Shown here: positions 16,835 to 25,866 of the stretch, in pieces
Layout of the letters: the number at the start of each line of letters is the position of its first letter
Position numbering within the stretch: position 1 is the first letter of the stretch
DNA from: Lysobacter sp. K5869
GTDB taxonomy: Bacteria > Pseudomonadota > Gammaproteobacteria > Xanthomonadales > Xanthomonadaceae
Direction: 5' to 3'
Length of the DNA: 64,000 nucleotides
NCBI RefSeq assembly: GCF_018847975.1
Contig: NZ_CP072597.1
Location: 868,001 to 932,000, forward strand
The notes under the pieces: generated by a model
The model's database searches: none
What the model was told of the DNA's origin: nothing
Seen by the model: the letters and a program-made list of their open reading frames with translations, nothing else
Translations under genes and position numbers: made by a program

Positions 16835-16866
16835 TTCTTAGCGGGAAACTTTCTCCGCTGTCCGTA

Positions 16867-16911
16867 CGCCCCTCTGCAAGCCCCGTTACTGACGGGCCTT
16901 TGCGAGGGGCG
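16867..16911. terminator. Strong hairpin, terminator-like
   Basis: An outer stem CGCCCCTC (16867-16874) pairs with GAGGGGCG (16904-16911), with inner pairing gcaa/ttgc and cccgt/acggg around a short loop. On the plus strand it is followed by a T/G-rich run (gtttggtttt), consistent with an intrinsic terminator. It lies downstream of the last island gene. Confidence 0.5.
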
Positions 16912-17605
16912 TTTGGTTTTGGGGTTTTCGAGCCCGCAACCGAATCGCTTTGCTTTTCCCTCCCTCCCCTCTTCTCCGATCAGCTTCCGATCGCAACCTT
17001 CATCGACCGCGCGACACGGTCGGTAACTGTATTCGCGACCCGGCCAAGGAACTGATCTATGTCGCCAATAGTCGATTGCGCCGGACAAGCGGCGTTACTA
17101 AAGCAAGCTGTCGTTGAGGCGTGATCAACGAGCCGGATGTATTCGATTTGCGTCGATGAGGACGCAACGACCTGGCCCGCGACGAGCGAGGGAGGATCGC
17201 CAACAGACGAACCGAAGTTCCTGATCCTCTTTCATTTCAGTTCGCCTGCGTTTTTGAAACCACTCCTTGCGACAAAGACGTTCTTGCAATGGTTTTACTA
17301 GCGCCGAATCCTCAGAACACACATGGTGATTCGACCAAGGCTCAGACGCATGTTCGTCGCAGCAACCTGCGGGCCGGATGACATGTCGGCCGGCGTGACC
17401 TTTGCCAAAGACCATAGACGCCAGCCGGTTTTCCAAGGCGAATTTTCCTGCCCTTCGGGCCCGAAAACCCAGCCATTGCGCCTTCACACCGGAAACACGA
17501 CCCCTGGACTCAACTAAGCCCGCTACAGGGGACACGTACCGGGATCAGGGGCCCGCACGCTATCCGGCGCAACGACCATCACGCAGCGACGCCGTGGGGT
17601 TTTCC

Positions 17606-18268
17606 ATGCCCGAGATTCTTGGGGAAGTGCTGATCCATGGGTTGATCGACACCCGCAGCATCCGGTGCCGGGCGACCGCGAGGGGACGACGGGAACTGCT
17701 GTTCCATTTGAACCGGTGGCGCATTCCGAGCGAGAGCGCGATCCATCCTCGCTGCGCCGTCCGATTCCGGATCCACTATCGCGAGGTCGCGAAGACGTTG
17801 CGGGCGCTCGCCAGCCGGCATCTGTGCGTGTCGCGGCTCCTCGTCCGGGTCGAGAGCGACCGCGTGGACATCCTGCATCTGGGGCAATCCTGCATCGACG
17901 ACGCGCTGCGCGCGGATGCGCCTGCGCCCGGCGCGCCGCGCTTGCTGGTGGACGACGTGCTGGGGCTGGTGGAGATCGACGCGGCCGAAGGCGCGTACAA
18001 GTGCCTGCTGACGCAAGACGACGGAACCAAGCTGCGCGTCGCGATCGTCGCGAGCGGGATCCCGCTCGCGGAACTCACGCTCGCGCGGGCGCGCGCGGCG
18101 GCGGCGCAGATTCCCAAGCTCGATCCGATCGCGCCCGCGCGCGGCGGCGAGCGCGCAGCGCCGCGCGCCGTGCGCCTGCTCGTCGGCGCCGACGGCGTCG
18201 ACCATTGGTCTTTCGCCGACGGCCGCGACGACGCGGCCGCGCCCGCTCCCTGCTTGGTCCCGCGCTAG
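17606..18268 (+). CDS. Hypothetical protein, 220 aa
   Basis: The ATG at 17606 follows a GTGGGG stretch and begins a protein with uniform high-GC codon use, unlike the island upstream. It is soluble with no signal peptide. A central segment (RLLVRVESDRVDILHLGQS) and IDAAEGAYKCLLTQDDGTKLRVAI look like beta-rich domains. The C-terminus is Ala/Arg-rich. No family is recognised. It is the first gene of the chromosomal-looking section and is followed 45 bases later by a secreted protein gene. Confidence 0.55.
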   Translation: MPEILGEVLIHGLIDTRSIRCRATARGRRELLFHLNRWRIPSESAIHPRCAVRFRIHYREVAKTLRALASRHLCVSRLLVRVESDRVDILHLGQSCIDDALRADAPAPGAPRLLVDDVLGLVEIDAAEGAYKCLLTQDDGTKLRVAIVASGIPLAELTLARARAAAAQIPKLDPIAPARGGERAAPRAVRLLVGADGVDHWSFADGRDDAAAPAPCLVPR

Positions 18269-18313
18269 ACCCATCGATTCCCCACGACACGGCTTCTCAA
18301 CCGAGGTTCGCCT

Positions 18314-20341
18314 ATGCGTCGCCCGACCGTCGCCTCACGGCTTTTGGCAGTCGCTGTCTTGTTCGCCTCGCTGGGCGCTTCGGCGGCGCAGCTCAACAAC
18401 GCCACCGCGAGCGGCACCGTCGGAACAGCCGGTTCGTCCACCAAGCCGTATCCGTCGACCTTGACCGCGACCTACACGCTCAGCGGCGGCACCAACGTCC
18501 AGATCGTCGCCAACAACGCCCCGCTGACTACGCTGGGCGGCGCGACCGCGACGATGTTCTCGCCCAATGTCGCCACCACCACGACGGGCATCCAGTTGCA
18601 GACGGTCGGCGCGTCCTGCAACTTTCCCAACAGCTCCGCCACGACCGTCACCTGCGCCAACATCGGCAGCAGCCTGACCATCAGCTTCAGCCGGCCGGTC
18701 ACCAACCCGATCGTCCATTTCGTCGGCTTGGGCAGCGTCAGCAGCGTCACCGGCGACACGTTCACCATCACCGCCGGGCGCACTACCCACACCTTGTCCG
18801 CGTCGGTGCCGACGGGCGCGTCCATGACCGTGTTGCCCAACGCGGTGAATCTTCAGATCACCGGCGGCAACAAGCTCGATCTGATCAACACCAACTACAA
18901 CGGCATCAACTGCACCACGATCACCGCGCCGGCGACCCAGCTCGCCGGTTGCGGCAGCGTGCGGATCAACGGCACGGTGAGCTCGGTGACCTTCACCGTC
19001 GGCATGTCGGGCTCGCGCAACGTGTTCCACCCCACGGTCGGCAACTCGCTCGGCGACGACGGCTATCTGGTGACCACCACCGTGGACGAGGATTTCGGCG
19101 ACGCCCCCGCCAGCTACGACTCGGTGGAAGCGGCCAGCCACATCGTCGACGGCATTCGCCTCGGCGCCAGTGTGGATGCCGACAACACCAGCGTCTTCAA
19201 CACCACGCCCGCGGTCACGCCCAGCCCGAACGCCGTCGCCGCGGGCGGCGACAACAACGCGGCCAACGGAGACGGCGCGGACGAAGACGGTTTGACCACG
19301 CCGCTGGCGACCTTGCACACCGGCTTGATCGGGCAAACCTACACGCTCACGCCGAGCCTCAGCGGCAACGCTGCGGCGGGCACGGTGTGCGGCTGGATCG
19401 ATTTCAACCGCAACGGCGTGTTCGATACGGCCGAAGGCGTTTGCAACGCGGTCGCGAGCGGCGCGACCAGCACGACGCTCAGTTGGACCGTGCCGATCGC
19501 GACCACCGCGGGCCGCAGCTATGTGCGCTTGCGCGCCACGCAAGGAACGCAGCTGACCACGGCCACGCCGACCGGACGCGTCGACAGCGGCGAGGTCGAG
19601 GACTACATGATCGAGATCAAGCCGGTGGTCCAGGTGATCAAGCTGCTCAATCCCACCAGCGCCACCGGCCGCTTCGACCTGGGCATCGGCGGCACCGCGT
19701 TCGCGATCAACCAGGGCCACAACGGCACCACCGGTTTCCGCACGCTGTACCACAACAGCGCCTCGGGCGCGCCGGATCTGACCGTCGCCCAGAACATCGC
19801 CACCACCGCGATCACCACCACCGTCGCCGAGGTGCCGAATGCGGCGACCACGGCGCTGTACACCGCCACCTACAACTGCGCGAACGGCGCGGGCGCCACG
19901 GTCGCCACCGGCACGGGGACCAGCGTGAACATCACGCTGCCGGTGTCGGTGACCGGTGCGGCGGCCAACGGGCGCGCTCAGGCGATCACTTGCACCTTCA
20001 CCAATCGCCTCAACACCTCGGCGATCTCCATCACCAAGAGCGACGGCCCCGGCGTGAACACCTACACGCCCGGCGGCTCGGCGACGTATGTGCTGACGGC
20101 GTGCAACGCCGCCGGCGCCGATGCCGCGAACGGAGCCGCCATCCTCGACAACCTTCCGGCCGGCGTGACCTTGTCCGCTCCGTGGACCTGCACCGGCGCC
20201 GGCGGCGCCGCGTGTTCGGCGGGCAGCGGCGGCGCGGCGGGCGGCAGCGTGGTGAGTTTGAACGCGGCGGTATTGCCGGCCGGCGGCTGCCTGACGATCA
20301 ATGTGCCGGTCGCGTTCAACTCCAATCCCGGCAGCTACTGA
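18314..20341 (+). CDS. Large secreted GEVED/DUF11-repeat surface protein
   Basis: A 675-residue protein with a signal peptide (residues 1-25, cleavage after ASA). The N-terminal 250 residues are a Thr/Asn-rich beta domain; residues about 258-435 form a GEVED domain (DFGDAPASYDS at the start, DFNRNGVFDTAEG, ending GEVEDYMIEI); two DUF11/SdrD-like beta-sandwich regions follow. Such proteins are exported or surface-associated, sometimes adhesins. The last DUF11 unit stops abruptly at FNSNPGSY, without the usual closing strands or a sorting signal, so the C-terminus may be shortened. No PEP-CTERM motif is seen. Confidence 0.8.
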   Translation: MRRPTVASRLLAVAVLFASLGASAAQLNNATASGTVGTAGSSTKPYPSTLTATYTLSGGTNVQIVANNAPLTTLGGATATMFSPNVATTTTGIQLQTVGASCNFPNSSATTVTCANIGSSLTISFSRPVTNPIVHFVGLGSVSSVTGDTFTITAGRTTHTLSASVPTGASMTVLPNAVNLQITGGNKLDLINTNYNGINCTTITAPATQLAGCGSVRINGTVSSVTFTVGMSGSRNVFHPTVGNSLGDDGYLVTTTVDEDFGDAPASYDSVEAASHIVDGIRLGASVDADNTSVFNTTPAVTPSPNAVAAGGDNNAANGDGADEDGLTTPLATLHTGLIGQTYTLTPSLSGNAAAGTVCGWIDFNRNGVFDTAEGVCNAVASGATSTTLSWTVPIATTAGRSYVRLRATQGTQLTTATPTGRVDSGEVEDYMIEIKPVVQVIKLLNPTSATGRFDLGIGGTAFAINQGHNGTTGFRTLYHNSASGAPDLTVAQNIATTAITTTVAEVPNAATTALYTATYNCANGAGATVATGTGTSVNITLPVSVTGAAANGRAQAITCTFTNRLNTSAISITKSDGPGVNTYTPGGSATYVLTACNAAGADAANGAAILDNLPAGVTLSAPWTCTGAGGAACSAGSGGAAGGSVVSLNAAVLPAGGCLTINVPVAFNSNPGSY

Positions 20342-20372
20342 TGCGGCCCGGGTTGCCGGACTGAAACATCGT

Positions 20373-20399
20373 CGGCCGGCGCGCGCGAGCCGCCGGCCG
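20373..20399. terminator. GC-rich hairpin after the surface-protein gene
   Basis: A nine-base perfect stem (20373-20381 with 20391-20399, CGGCCGGCG/CGCCGGCCG) with a nine-base loop lies 32 bases after the stop at 20341. There is no T tract, as is common for hairpins in very GC-rich genomes, so termination is likely but unproven. Confidence 0.45.
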
Positions 20400-20454
20400 C
20401 TCGACTCGGGGGCGTGCTACAACTAGCGCTCCTCCGGCGCACAAGGACTCGCCC

Positions 20455-20913
20455 ATGGCCCGCTATCCCAGGATCGATCAGCCCTGCCCGCTCGACGCGC
20501 AGGCGCAGCAAGGCATCGGCGGCCATTGCGGCCAATGCGGGAAGACCGTGCATTGCCTGGACGGACGCAGCGACGCGGAGCGCGCGGAATTGCTGCGCCG
20601 GGCCAACGGGCCGATCTGCGTTTCGTATCGCTTGGCGATGGGCACGGCCCTGGCGTTGGCGATCGCCGCGCCGGCGGTGGCCGGTCCGGCGGATGTCGCG
20701 GCCGCGTCCGGTTCGTCGCAGGCGGTGCTCGCTCCGCCGAACGCCGCGTCGCAGGCGCAAACGCCGGTGGCGGCCGAGAATCCGCTCGAACCCGATATGC
20801 AGGTGGTCTTCGTCGGCGGCGTCAGCCGGCCCGACGACGCGGCGTGGATCGACGACGGCAACGACGACTTGCCGGAACTGCCGATGCGGCGCGAGCCGCC
20901 GCCGGGCGGATAA
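20455..20913 (+). CDS. Cys-motif hypothetical protein, 152 aa
   Basis: A Xanthomonadaceae-type hypothetical protein. Residues 1-50 hold DQPCPLD, GGHCGQCGKTVHCLDG and an ICVSYR motif: a Cys-rich pattern that could bind a metal. A hydrophobic segment (about 60-77) may be a membrane helix, and the C-terminus is acidic and Pro-rich. Function unknown. The ATG at 20455 follows an AAGGA-like site. Confidence 0.65.
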   Translation: MARYPRIDQPCPLDAQAQQGIGGHCGQCGKTVHCLDGRSDAERAELLRRANGPICVSYRLAMGTALALAIAAPAVAGPADVAAASGSSQAVLAPPNAASQAQTPVAAENPLEPDMQVVFVGGVSRPDDAAWIDDGNDDLPELPMRREPPPGG

Positions 20914-20927
20914 ACGCGCGACGCGGC

Positions 20928-21818
20928 TCAGTCCGCGGCGGGGTCCTCGCTCAACAAGCCCACCGCGTCTTCGATCCGCAGACCGGCGATGGCGCGCATC
21001 GCGCCGCGCAGGCTGTCCGGATCGCCGTCGCCGATCGCCAGCACGAGATGGCCGGCATCGAACTCGCCCAGACCGGCGTCGTAGCTGACCCAGCGTTCGC
21101 CGTTCCAGGCCTGCACCCACATGTGCGGCCCGAACGCGTGCGCGCGGCCGGCGAAACGGCTGCCGTACGCCAGACCGGCGACCACCCGCGCCGGTATGCC
21201 GCGGGCGCGCGCCGCGGCGGCGAGCAGCAGCGCGTATTCGGTGCAATCGCCTTCGCGCTGGGACAAGGCCTCGCGCGCGCTGCGGTAGCCGCTGTAGACC
21301 ACCGGCCCCGACAACTGCGCCTGCACCGCCGCGACCAGCCGGCGCATGCGCGCATCCACGCCGCCCATGCCGGCGGCGCGGGCGAAGCTCGCGACCGCGC
21401 GGTCGCGGCTTTGCAACCAGGGCGTCGGCGCGAGATAGCGGCGCAGCGCTTCCGCGCCGGGCGCGGCTTCGTCGCCGCAGCGCGTGCAGACGGTCAACTC
21501 CACTGCGTCGGGCGTGCGCACGGCGCGTTGCTCGCCGGTTCGCGGCCACGGCCAATTCTCGGCTGCGTCGCGCTCAGCGAGGCGATAGCGGATGGTGCCG
21601 TGGCGCGCGGCCGGCGACAGGCGATAGGGCGAGGGCACCAACGCCGCCTGGATCTGCGCCTTGAGCTCGAGCTCGGACACGGTCTTTTGCGCGGACTCGG
21701 CCGCGTTCGCCGAAAGCGAAGACAGGATCAGCGAAAGCCACAGCCACCATCGCGCGCCGCGCGGACCGGGCTTTCGTCGGCGCCGGCTTTGCGGCTTCGC
21801 TTCTTCGTTCGCGTTCAT
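20928..21818 (-). CDS. Transglutaminase-like (papain-fold) exported protein
   Basis: A 296-residue protein with a basic N-terminus and a hydrophobic signal segment (residues 24-39). The transglutaminase core domain shows EGDCTEYALLLAAAARARGIPARVV, whose parts carry the catalytic Cys (about 190), then HMWVQAW (His about 230) and YDAG (Asp about 244): a complete Cys-His-Asp triad. Bacterial members often act as peptidases or amidases. It is on the minus strand, tail to tail with the gene at 20455. The C-terminal ALGDGDPDSLRGAM-type segment is typical of xanthomonad homologues. Confidence 0.85.
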   Translation of the reverse strand: MNANEEAKPQSRRRRKPGPRGARWWLWLSLILSSLSANAAESAQKTVSELELKAQIQAALVPSPYRLSPAARHGTIRYRLAERDAAENWPWPRTGEQRAVRTPDAVELTVCTRCGDEAAPGAEALRRYLAPTPWLQSRDRAVASFARAAGMGGVDARMRRLVAAVQAQLSGPVVYSGYRSAREALSQREGDCTEYALLLAAAARARGIPARVVAGLAYGSRFAGRAHAFGPHMWVQAWNGERWVSYDAGLGEFDAGHLVLAIGDGDPDSLRGAMRAIAGLRIEDAVGLLSEDPAAD

Positions 21819-21984
21819 TCGTTTTCCGGTTCGCCGACACCCGGCGGCTGGATGTGCTGGGCGGCGAAGCCTCGCTCCAGGCTCCGGCGCAACCGCCGCG
21901 GCGTGCGTAGATGATTAGCGACGAATCTTATGCTGCGCGCGCCCCGAGGTTGAACGAGGCTGCCGCGCCGATGCCGAACACCGG

Positions 21985-22572
21985 CTAATAGACGGGCGGC
22001 CTCAGCACGTCGAAAATTCCGAACTCGACGGACACGAGCACCGCCGATTCGACCGCCCGCCGGTCCTCGAACGCCGGCGTGAAGCGCCAGCGCTTCAGCG
22101 CGTTCGCAACCGCGAGATCGTCCAGTTCGTAATAGCCGCTCGATCGCAGCACCTTGATTTCCCGCACGGCGCCGTTCGCCGATACCCGCACCCAAAGCTC
22201 CAGAGTCCGCGGCCGGGCCGAGAAAGAAAGCGACAGCGCTTGCGAAGGCGCCGGCAAGCGCAAGGCTTTCGCCGGAATCAACGAGGGCGAGGGCGGCGCT
22301 GCGTCGTCCGCGAGCGCCGCCGGCCGCACCTCGCCGATGCGTGTGCGCTCGGGCGCGTAGTGCAGAAAATTCGGCCGGGGGATGCAATCCCAAAGCGCGC
22401 AGCCCTGCGGGTCCACGCCGACATAGGGGACGAAGCTCGCGTCGGCATCGGCGGGCGCGCGGACGGGCAGGGTCAGGGCCAAGAGCAGCGCGGCATGGAC
22501 GCTCAAGGCCAGCCCCAACGCGCCGGCGATCAAATAGTTGGGATGCGGGTCGGGTGTGCGGATTCCTTGCAT
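21985..22572 (-). CDS. TonB C-terminal-domain-like membrane protein
   Basis: A 195-residue protein with a strong AGGAGG site before ATG 22572, one N-terminal membrane helix (LIAGALGLALSVHAALLLAL) and a periplasmic C-terminal domain with LELWVRVSANGAVREIKVLRSSGYYELDDLA, resembling the TonB C-terminal fold (G.V..v.v..SSG...LD.AA..A...W.F.PA). The Pro-rich spacer of true TonB is short. It may be an energy-transducing TonB paralogue or a structural relative. It stands alone. Confidence 0.75.
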   Translation of the reverse strand: MQGIRTPDPHPNYLIAGALGLALSVHAALLLALTLPVRAPADADASFVPYVGVDPQGCALWDCIPRPNFLHYAPERTRIGEVRPAALADDAAPPSPSLIPAKALRLPAPSQALSLSFSARPRTLELWVRVSANGAVREIKVLRSSGYYELDDLAVANALKRWRFTPAFEDRRAVESAVLVSVEFGIFDVLRPPVY

Positions 22573-22654
22573 CGCGGCGGCCTCCTGGCTTCGGCCTCAC
22601 GATGCTCTCAAGGTGCGCGCGAATCAAGCAGGCCGTTAGCTGAAGCGGCGGCCC

Positions 22655-22679
22655 CGGCTCGGGCGCCGCGCCCGAGCCG
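22655..22679 (-). terminator. Perfect 11-bp hairpin downstream of the NRPS/RND operon
   Basis: CGGCTCGGGCG (22655-22665) and CGCCCGAGCCG (22669-22679) form a perfect stem with a three-base loop, 28 bases after the RND pump stop on the minus strand. There is no T tract, but its position at the end of a nine-gene run makes it the likely operon terminator. Confidence 0.6.
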
Positions 22680-22706
22680 CGACGGGTGCGGCCGCCGCGC
22701 TATCGG

Positions 22707-25700
22707 CTACTCCGCATCCGCCGCCGCTCCCGCCTCGCGCCGGTGAAAGCTGTGGAACACCCGCTGCACCAACACGAAGAACAGCGGAATGAAGAACAGG
22801 CCGAGGAAGGTGCCGGCCAGCATGCCGCCGAACACGCCGGTGCCGATGGCGCGCTGGGCGCCGGCGCCGGCGCCGGTGGCGACCGCCAGCGGCAGCACGC
22901 CGAAGCCGAAGGCGAGCGAGGTCATCAGGATCGGACGCAGGCGGCTGTGCGCGGCGCTGACCGCGGCTTCGATCAGCGGCATGCCCTGCTCCACGCGTTG
23001 CTTGGCGAACTCGACGATCAGGATCGCGTTCTTCGAGGTCAGGCCGACCGTGGTCAGCACCGCGACCTGGAAGTACACGTCGCGCTCCATCCCGCGCAGC
23101 ACGCTCGCCAGCACGACGCCGATGATGCCCAGCGGCACCACCAGCAACACCGCCGCCGGCATCGACCAGCTTTCGTACAGCGCCGCCAACCACAGGAACA
23201 CCACCAGCAGCGACAGCGCGTACAGCCACGGCGCCTGCGCCACCGCTTCGCGTTCCTCGAAGGATTGGCCGACGAACTCGGCGGCGAAGCCCGGCGGCAA
23301 CTGCGCCACCAGCCGCTCGACCTCCTGCATCGCCTCGCCGGTGCTGACGCCGGGCACGGATTCGCCGTTGATGTTGGTCGCCGAGACGCCGTTGTAGCGC
23401 TCCAGCTGCGGCGGGCCGTATTCCCAGCGCGAGGACGCGAACGCCGACACCGACACCATCTCGCCGTCGCCGTTGCGCACGTGCCAGCGGCCGAAGTCCT
23501 CGGGACGCATGCGGAACGGCGCATCGGCCTGCAGCACTACGCGCTTGACCCGGCCCTTGTCGACGAAGTCGTCGATGTAGCGGCCGCCCCAGGCCACCGA
23601 CAGCATGTCTTCGACGTCGCTCATGCTCAGGCCGAGCGAGGCGACCTTCTGCGGGTCGATGTCGATGTAGAGCTGCGGCGTATCGTCCTGGCCGTTGGCG
23701 CGCACGTTGCTCAGCAGCTTGCTCTTCTCCGCCAGCGTCAGGAACCGCTCGCGCGCGGCCAGCAACGCCTTGTGGCCCTGGCCGTAGCTGTCCTGCAGGT
23801 AGAAATCGAAGCCGGCCGAGGTGCTGAGCTGCACCACCGGCGGCGGCGCGAACGCGAACACGCGCGCGTCCTGGATCTTCGACAGTCGCGCCATCGCCCG
23901 GCCCTGCACCGCGGTCACCGCTTGCGCGGAGGACTTGCGCTCGCTCCAGTCGCGCAACTGGATGAAGCCGAAGCCGGCGTTCTGGCCCTTGCCGCTGAAG
24001 TTGGAGCCGGCGACGGTGAAAGTGGATTGCACCGCCGCGCGTTCGTCGTGCAGGAAGATGTTTTCGACCTGATCCAGCACCTTCAACGTGCGGCCTTGGG
24101 TCGCGCCGACCGGGCCTTGCACCATGGTCAGCAGATAGCCTTGGTCCTCGGCCGGCAAGAAGCCGGTCGGCAGGCGGAAGAACAGGCCGATCATCACCGC
24201 GCTCAACGCCAGATACAGCGCGATCCAGCGCAACGGCCGGCGCACGATCGCCGCGGACAGCCCTTCGTAGCGACGGCCGAACCGCTCGAAGCGGTCGTTG
24301 AACCAGCGGAAGAAGCCGCGATGGCGGTTGTGCGCGGCCGCGTCGTAGGGCTTGAGCACGGTCGCGCACAGCGCCGGCGTCAGCACGATGGCGACCACCA
24401 CCGACAACACCATCGCCGAGACGATGGTGATCGAGAACTGGCGGTAGATCACCCCCGCCGAGCCTTCCAGGAACGACATCGGCACGAAGATCACCGCCAG
24501 CACCGAGGCGATGCCGATCAGCGCGCCGGTGATCTGGCGCATCGAGCGTGAGGTCGCCTCGACCGGCGACAGGCCTTCTTCCTGCATCAGGCGCTCGACG
24601 TTCTCGACCACGATGATCGCGTCGTCCACCAGCAAGCCGATCGCCAGCACCACCGCGAACATGGTCAGCATGTTGATCGACAGGCCGACCACGGCCATGA
24701 CGATGCAGGTGCCGAGCAGGACCACCGGCACGGCCACGGTCGGGATCAGGGTGGCGCGGATGTCCTGCAGGAACACGAACATCACCACGAACACCAAGCC
24801 GATCGCGACCAGCAAGGTTTCGACCACGCCGAGGATCGACAAGCGCACGTAAGGCGAGGTGTCGAACGGATACACCGCGCTCAAGCCGCGCGGCATCTGC
24901 GGCTTCAGCCGCGCCAGCTCGGCCTTGACGCCCTCGACCATGCGCAGCGAATTGGCGCCGTTGGCCAGGGTGATGCCGATGCCCGAGGTCGGCTTGCCGT
25001 TGTAGCGCGCCAGCCGGCTGTAGTCGGCGCGGCCGAGTTCGACCCGCGCCACGTCGCTCAGCCGCAGCGCGGCGCCGCTGCCGGTGGCGTTGCGCAGCAC
25101 GATGTTGCGGAACTGCTCGGCCGTGCGCAGCCGGCCCAGCGCGATCACCGAGGCGTTGAGCTGCTGCCCTTGCACCGACGGCGTGTCGCCGAGCTGGCCG
25201 ATGGAGGCCTGCGAATTCTGCGCGCGGATCGCCGCGGCCACGTCGCTGGGGGTGAGCTTGTACGCGGTGAGCTTGTCCGCGTCGAGCCAGATCCGCATCG
25301 CCCGCTTGGAACCGAACAACTGCACGGCGCCGACACCGGGCACGCGGCTCAGCGCGTCGTACACGGTGGTGGCGACGAAGTCGTCGATCTCGTCGGTGCG
25401 CAGCGCGCTGCCGTCGGCGGCGACGAAGGCCACCACCAGCTGGCGCGCGCCGCTGGTCTTGCTGACCGAGATGCCTTGCTGCTGCACGATCTGCGGCAGC
25501 AGCGGAATCGCCTGCTGCAGCTTGTTCTGGGTCTGGACGTGGGCGATGTCCAGATCGGTGCCGGCGACGAAGGTCAGGCTGACGGTGACGTTGCCGTAGC
25601 GGTCGCTGGTGGAGACGATGTCGCGCAGTCCCTCCAGGCCGGTGACGTTCTGCTCGACGATCTGGGTGACCGATTCCTCGACGGTTTCGGCCGACGCGCC

Positions 25701-25850
25701 CGGATAGCTGGCTTCGATGTCGACCGCCGGCGGCGCGATGTCGGGATAGCGCGAAATCGGCAGCCGGGTCAGCGCGTAGGCGCCGGCCAGCACGATCACG
25801 ATCGCGATCACCCACGCCAGGATCGGGCGCTTGATGAAGAAATGGGACAT
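22707..25850 (-). CDS. RND multidrug efflux permease (HAE1 type)
   Basis: A 1047-residue AcrB/MexB-type trimeric pump of the inner membrane. It starts MSHFFIKRPILAWVIAI, shows TM4 IGLLVDDAIIVVENVERLM with the paired Asp proton relay near 407, a full repeat of 12 helices and SIRYP-like porter segments (RLPISRYPDIAPP). It begins 16 bases after the adaptor stop. As the last gene of the NRPS-led run it may export the peptide product, in addition to or in place of the MFS exporter. No outer-membrane factor gene is adjacent, so a shared TolC/OprM homologue must serve it. Substrate assignment is inference. Confidence 0.93.
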   Translation of the reverse strand: MSHFFIKRPILAWVIAIVIVLAGAYALTRLPISRYPDIAPPAVDIEASYPGASAETVEESVTQIVEQNVTGLEGLRDIVSTSDRYGNVTVSLTFVAGTDLDIAHVQTQNKLQQAIPLLPQIVQQQGISVSKTSGARQLVVAFVAADGSALRTDEIDDFVATTVYDALSRVPGVGAVQLFGSKRAMRIWLDADKLTAYKLTPSDVAAAIRAQNSQASIGQLGDTPSVQGQQLNASVIALGRLRTAEQFRNIVLRNATGSGAALRLSDVARVELGRADYSRLARYNGKPTSGIGITLANGANSLRMVEGVKAELARLKPQMPRGLSAVYPFDTSPYVRLSILGVVETLLVAIGLVFVVMFVFLQDIRATLIPTVAVPVVLLGTCIVMAVVGLSINMLTMFAVVLAIGLLVDDAIIVVENVERLMQEEGLSPVEATSRSMRQITGALIGIASVLAVIFVPMSFLEGSAGVIYRQFSITIVSAMVLSVVVAIVLTPALCATVLKPYDAAAHNRHRGFFRWFNDRFERFGRRYEGLSAAIVRRPLRWIALYLALSAVMIGLFFRLPTGFLPAEDQGYLLTMVQGPVGATQGRTLKVLDQVENIFLHDERAAVQSTFTVAGSNFSGKGQNAGFGFIQLRDWSERKSSAQAVTAVQGRAMARLSKIQDARVFAFAPPPVVQLSTSAGFDFYLQDSYGQGHKALLAARERFLTLAEKSKLLSNVRANGQDDTPQLYIDIDPQKVASLGLSMSDVEDMLSVAWGGRYIDDFVDKGRVKRVVLQADAPFRMRPEDFGRWHVRNGDGEMVSVSAFASSRWEYGPPQLERYNGVSATNINGESVPGVSTGEAMQEVERLVAQLPPGFAAEFVGQSFEEREAVAQAPWLYALSLLVVFLWLAALYESWSMPAAVLLVVPLGIIGVVLASVLRGMERDVYFQVAVLTTVGLTSKNAILIVEFAKQRVEQGMPLIEAAVSAAHSRLRPILMTSLAFGFGVLPLAVATGAGAGAQRAIGTGVFGGMLAGTFLGLFFIPLFFVLVQRVFHSFHRREAGAAADAE

Positions 25851-25866
25851 TCGGTTCTCCGCGCGG

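Larger units (their letters stand above)
16533..17605. other. Gene-free region at the island/chromosome junction
   Basis: About 1.07 kb with no supported gene. It contains a tRNA T-loop-like string near 16806, a strong hairpin at 16867-16911 and then mixed-composition DNA in which frames on both strands look random. This is where the accessory island appears to give way to chromosomal sequence of uniform high GC. Confidence 0.5.

Noticed and set aside
22636..25815. Long alternative frames opposite and alongside the RND pump
   Set aside because: Arg/Ala-rich composition without motifs; the AcrB-type frame accounts for the region.
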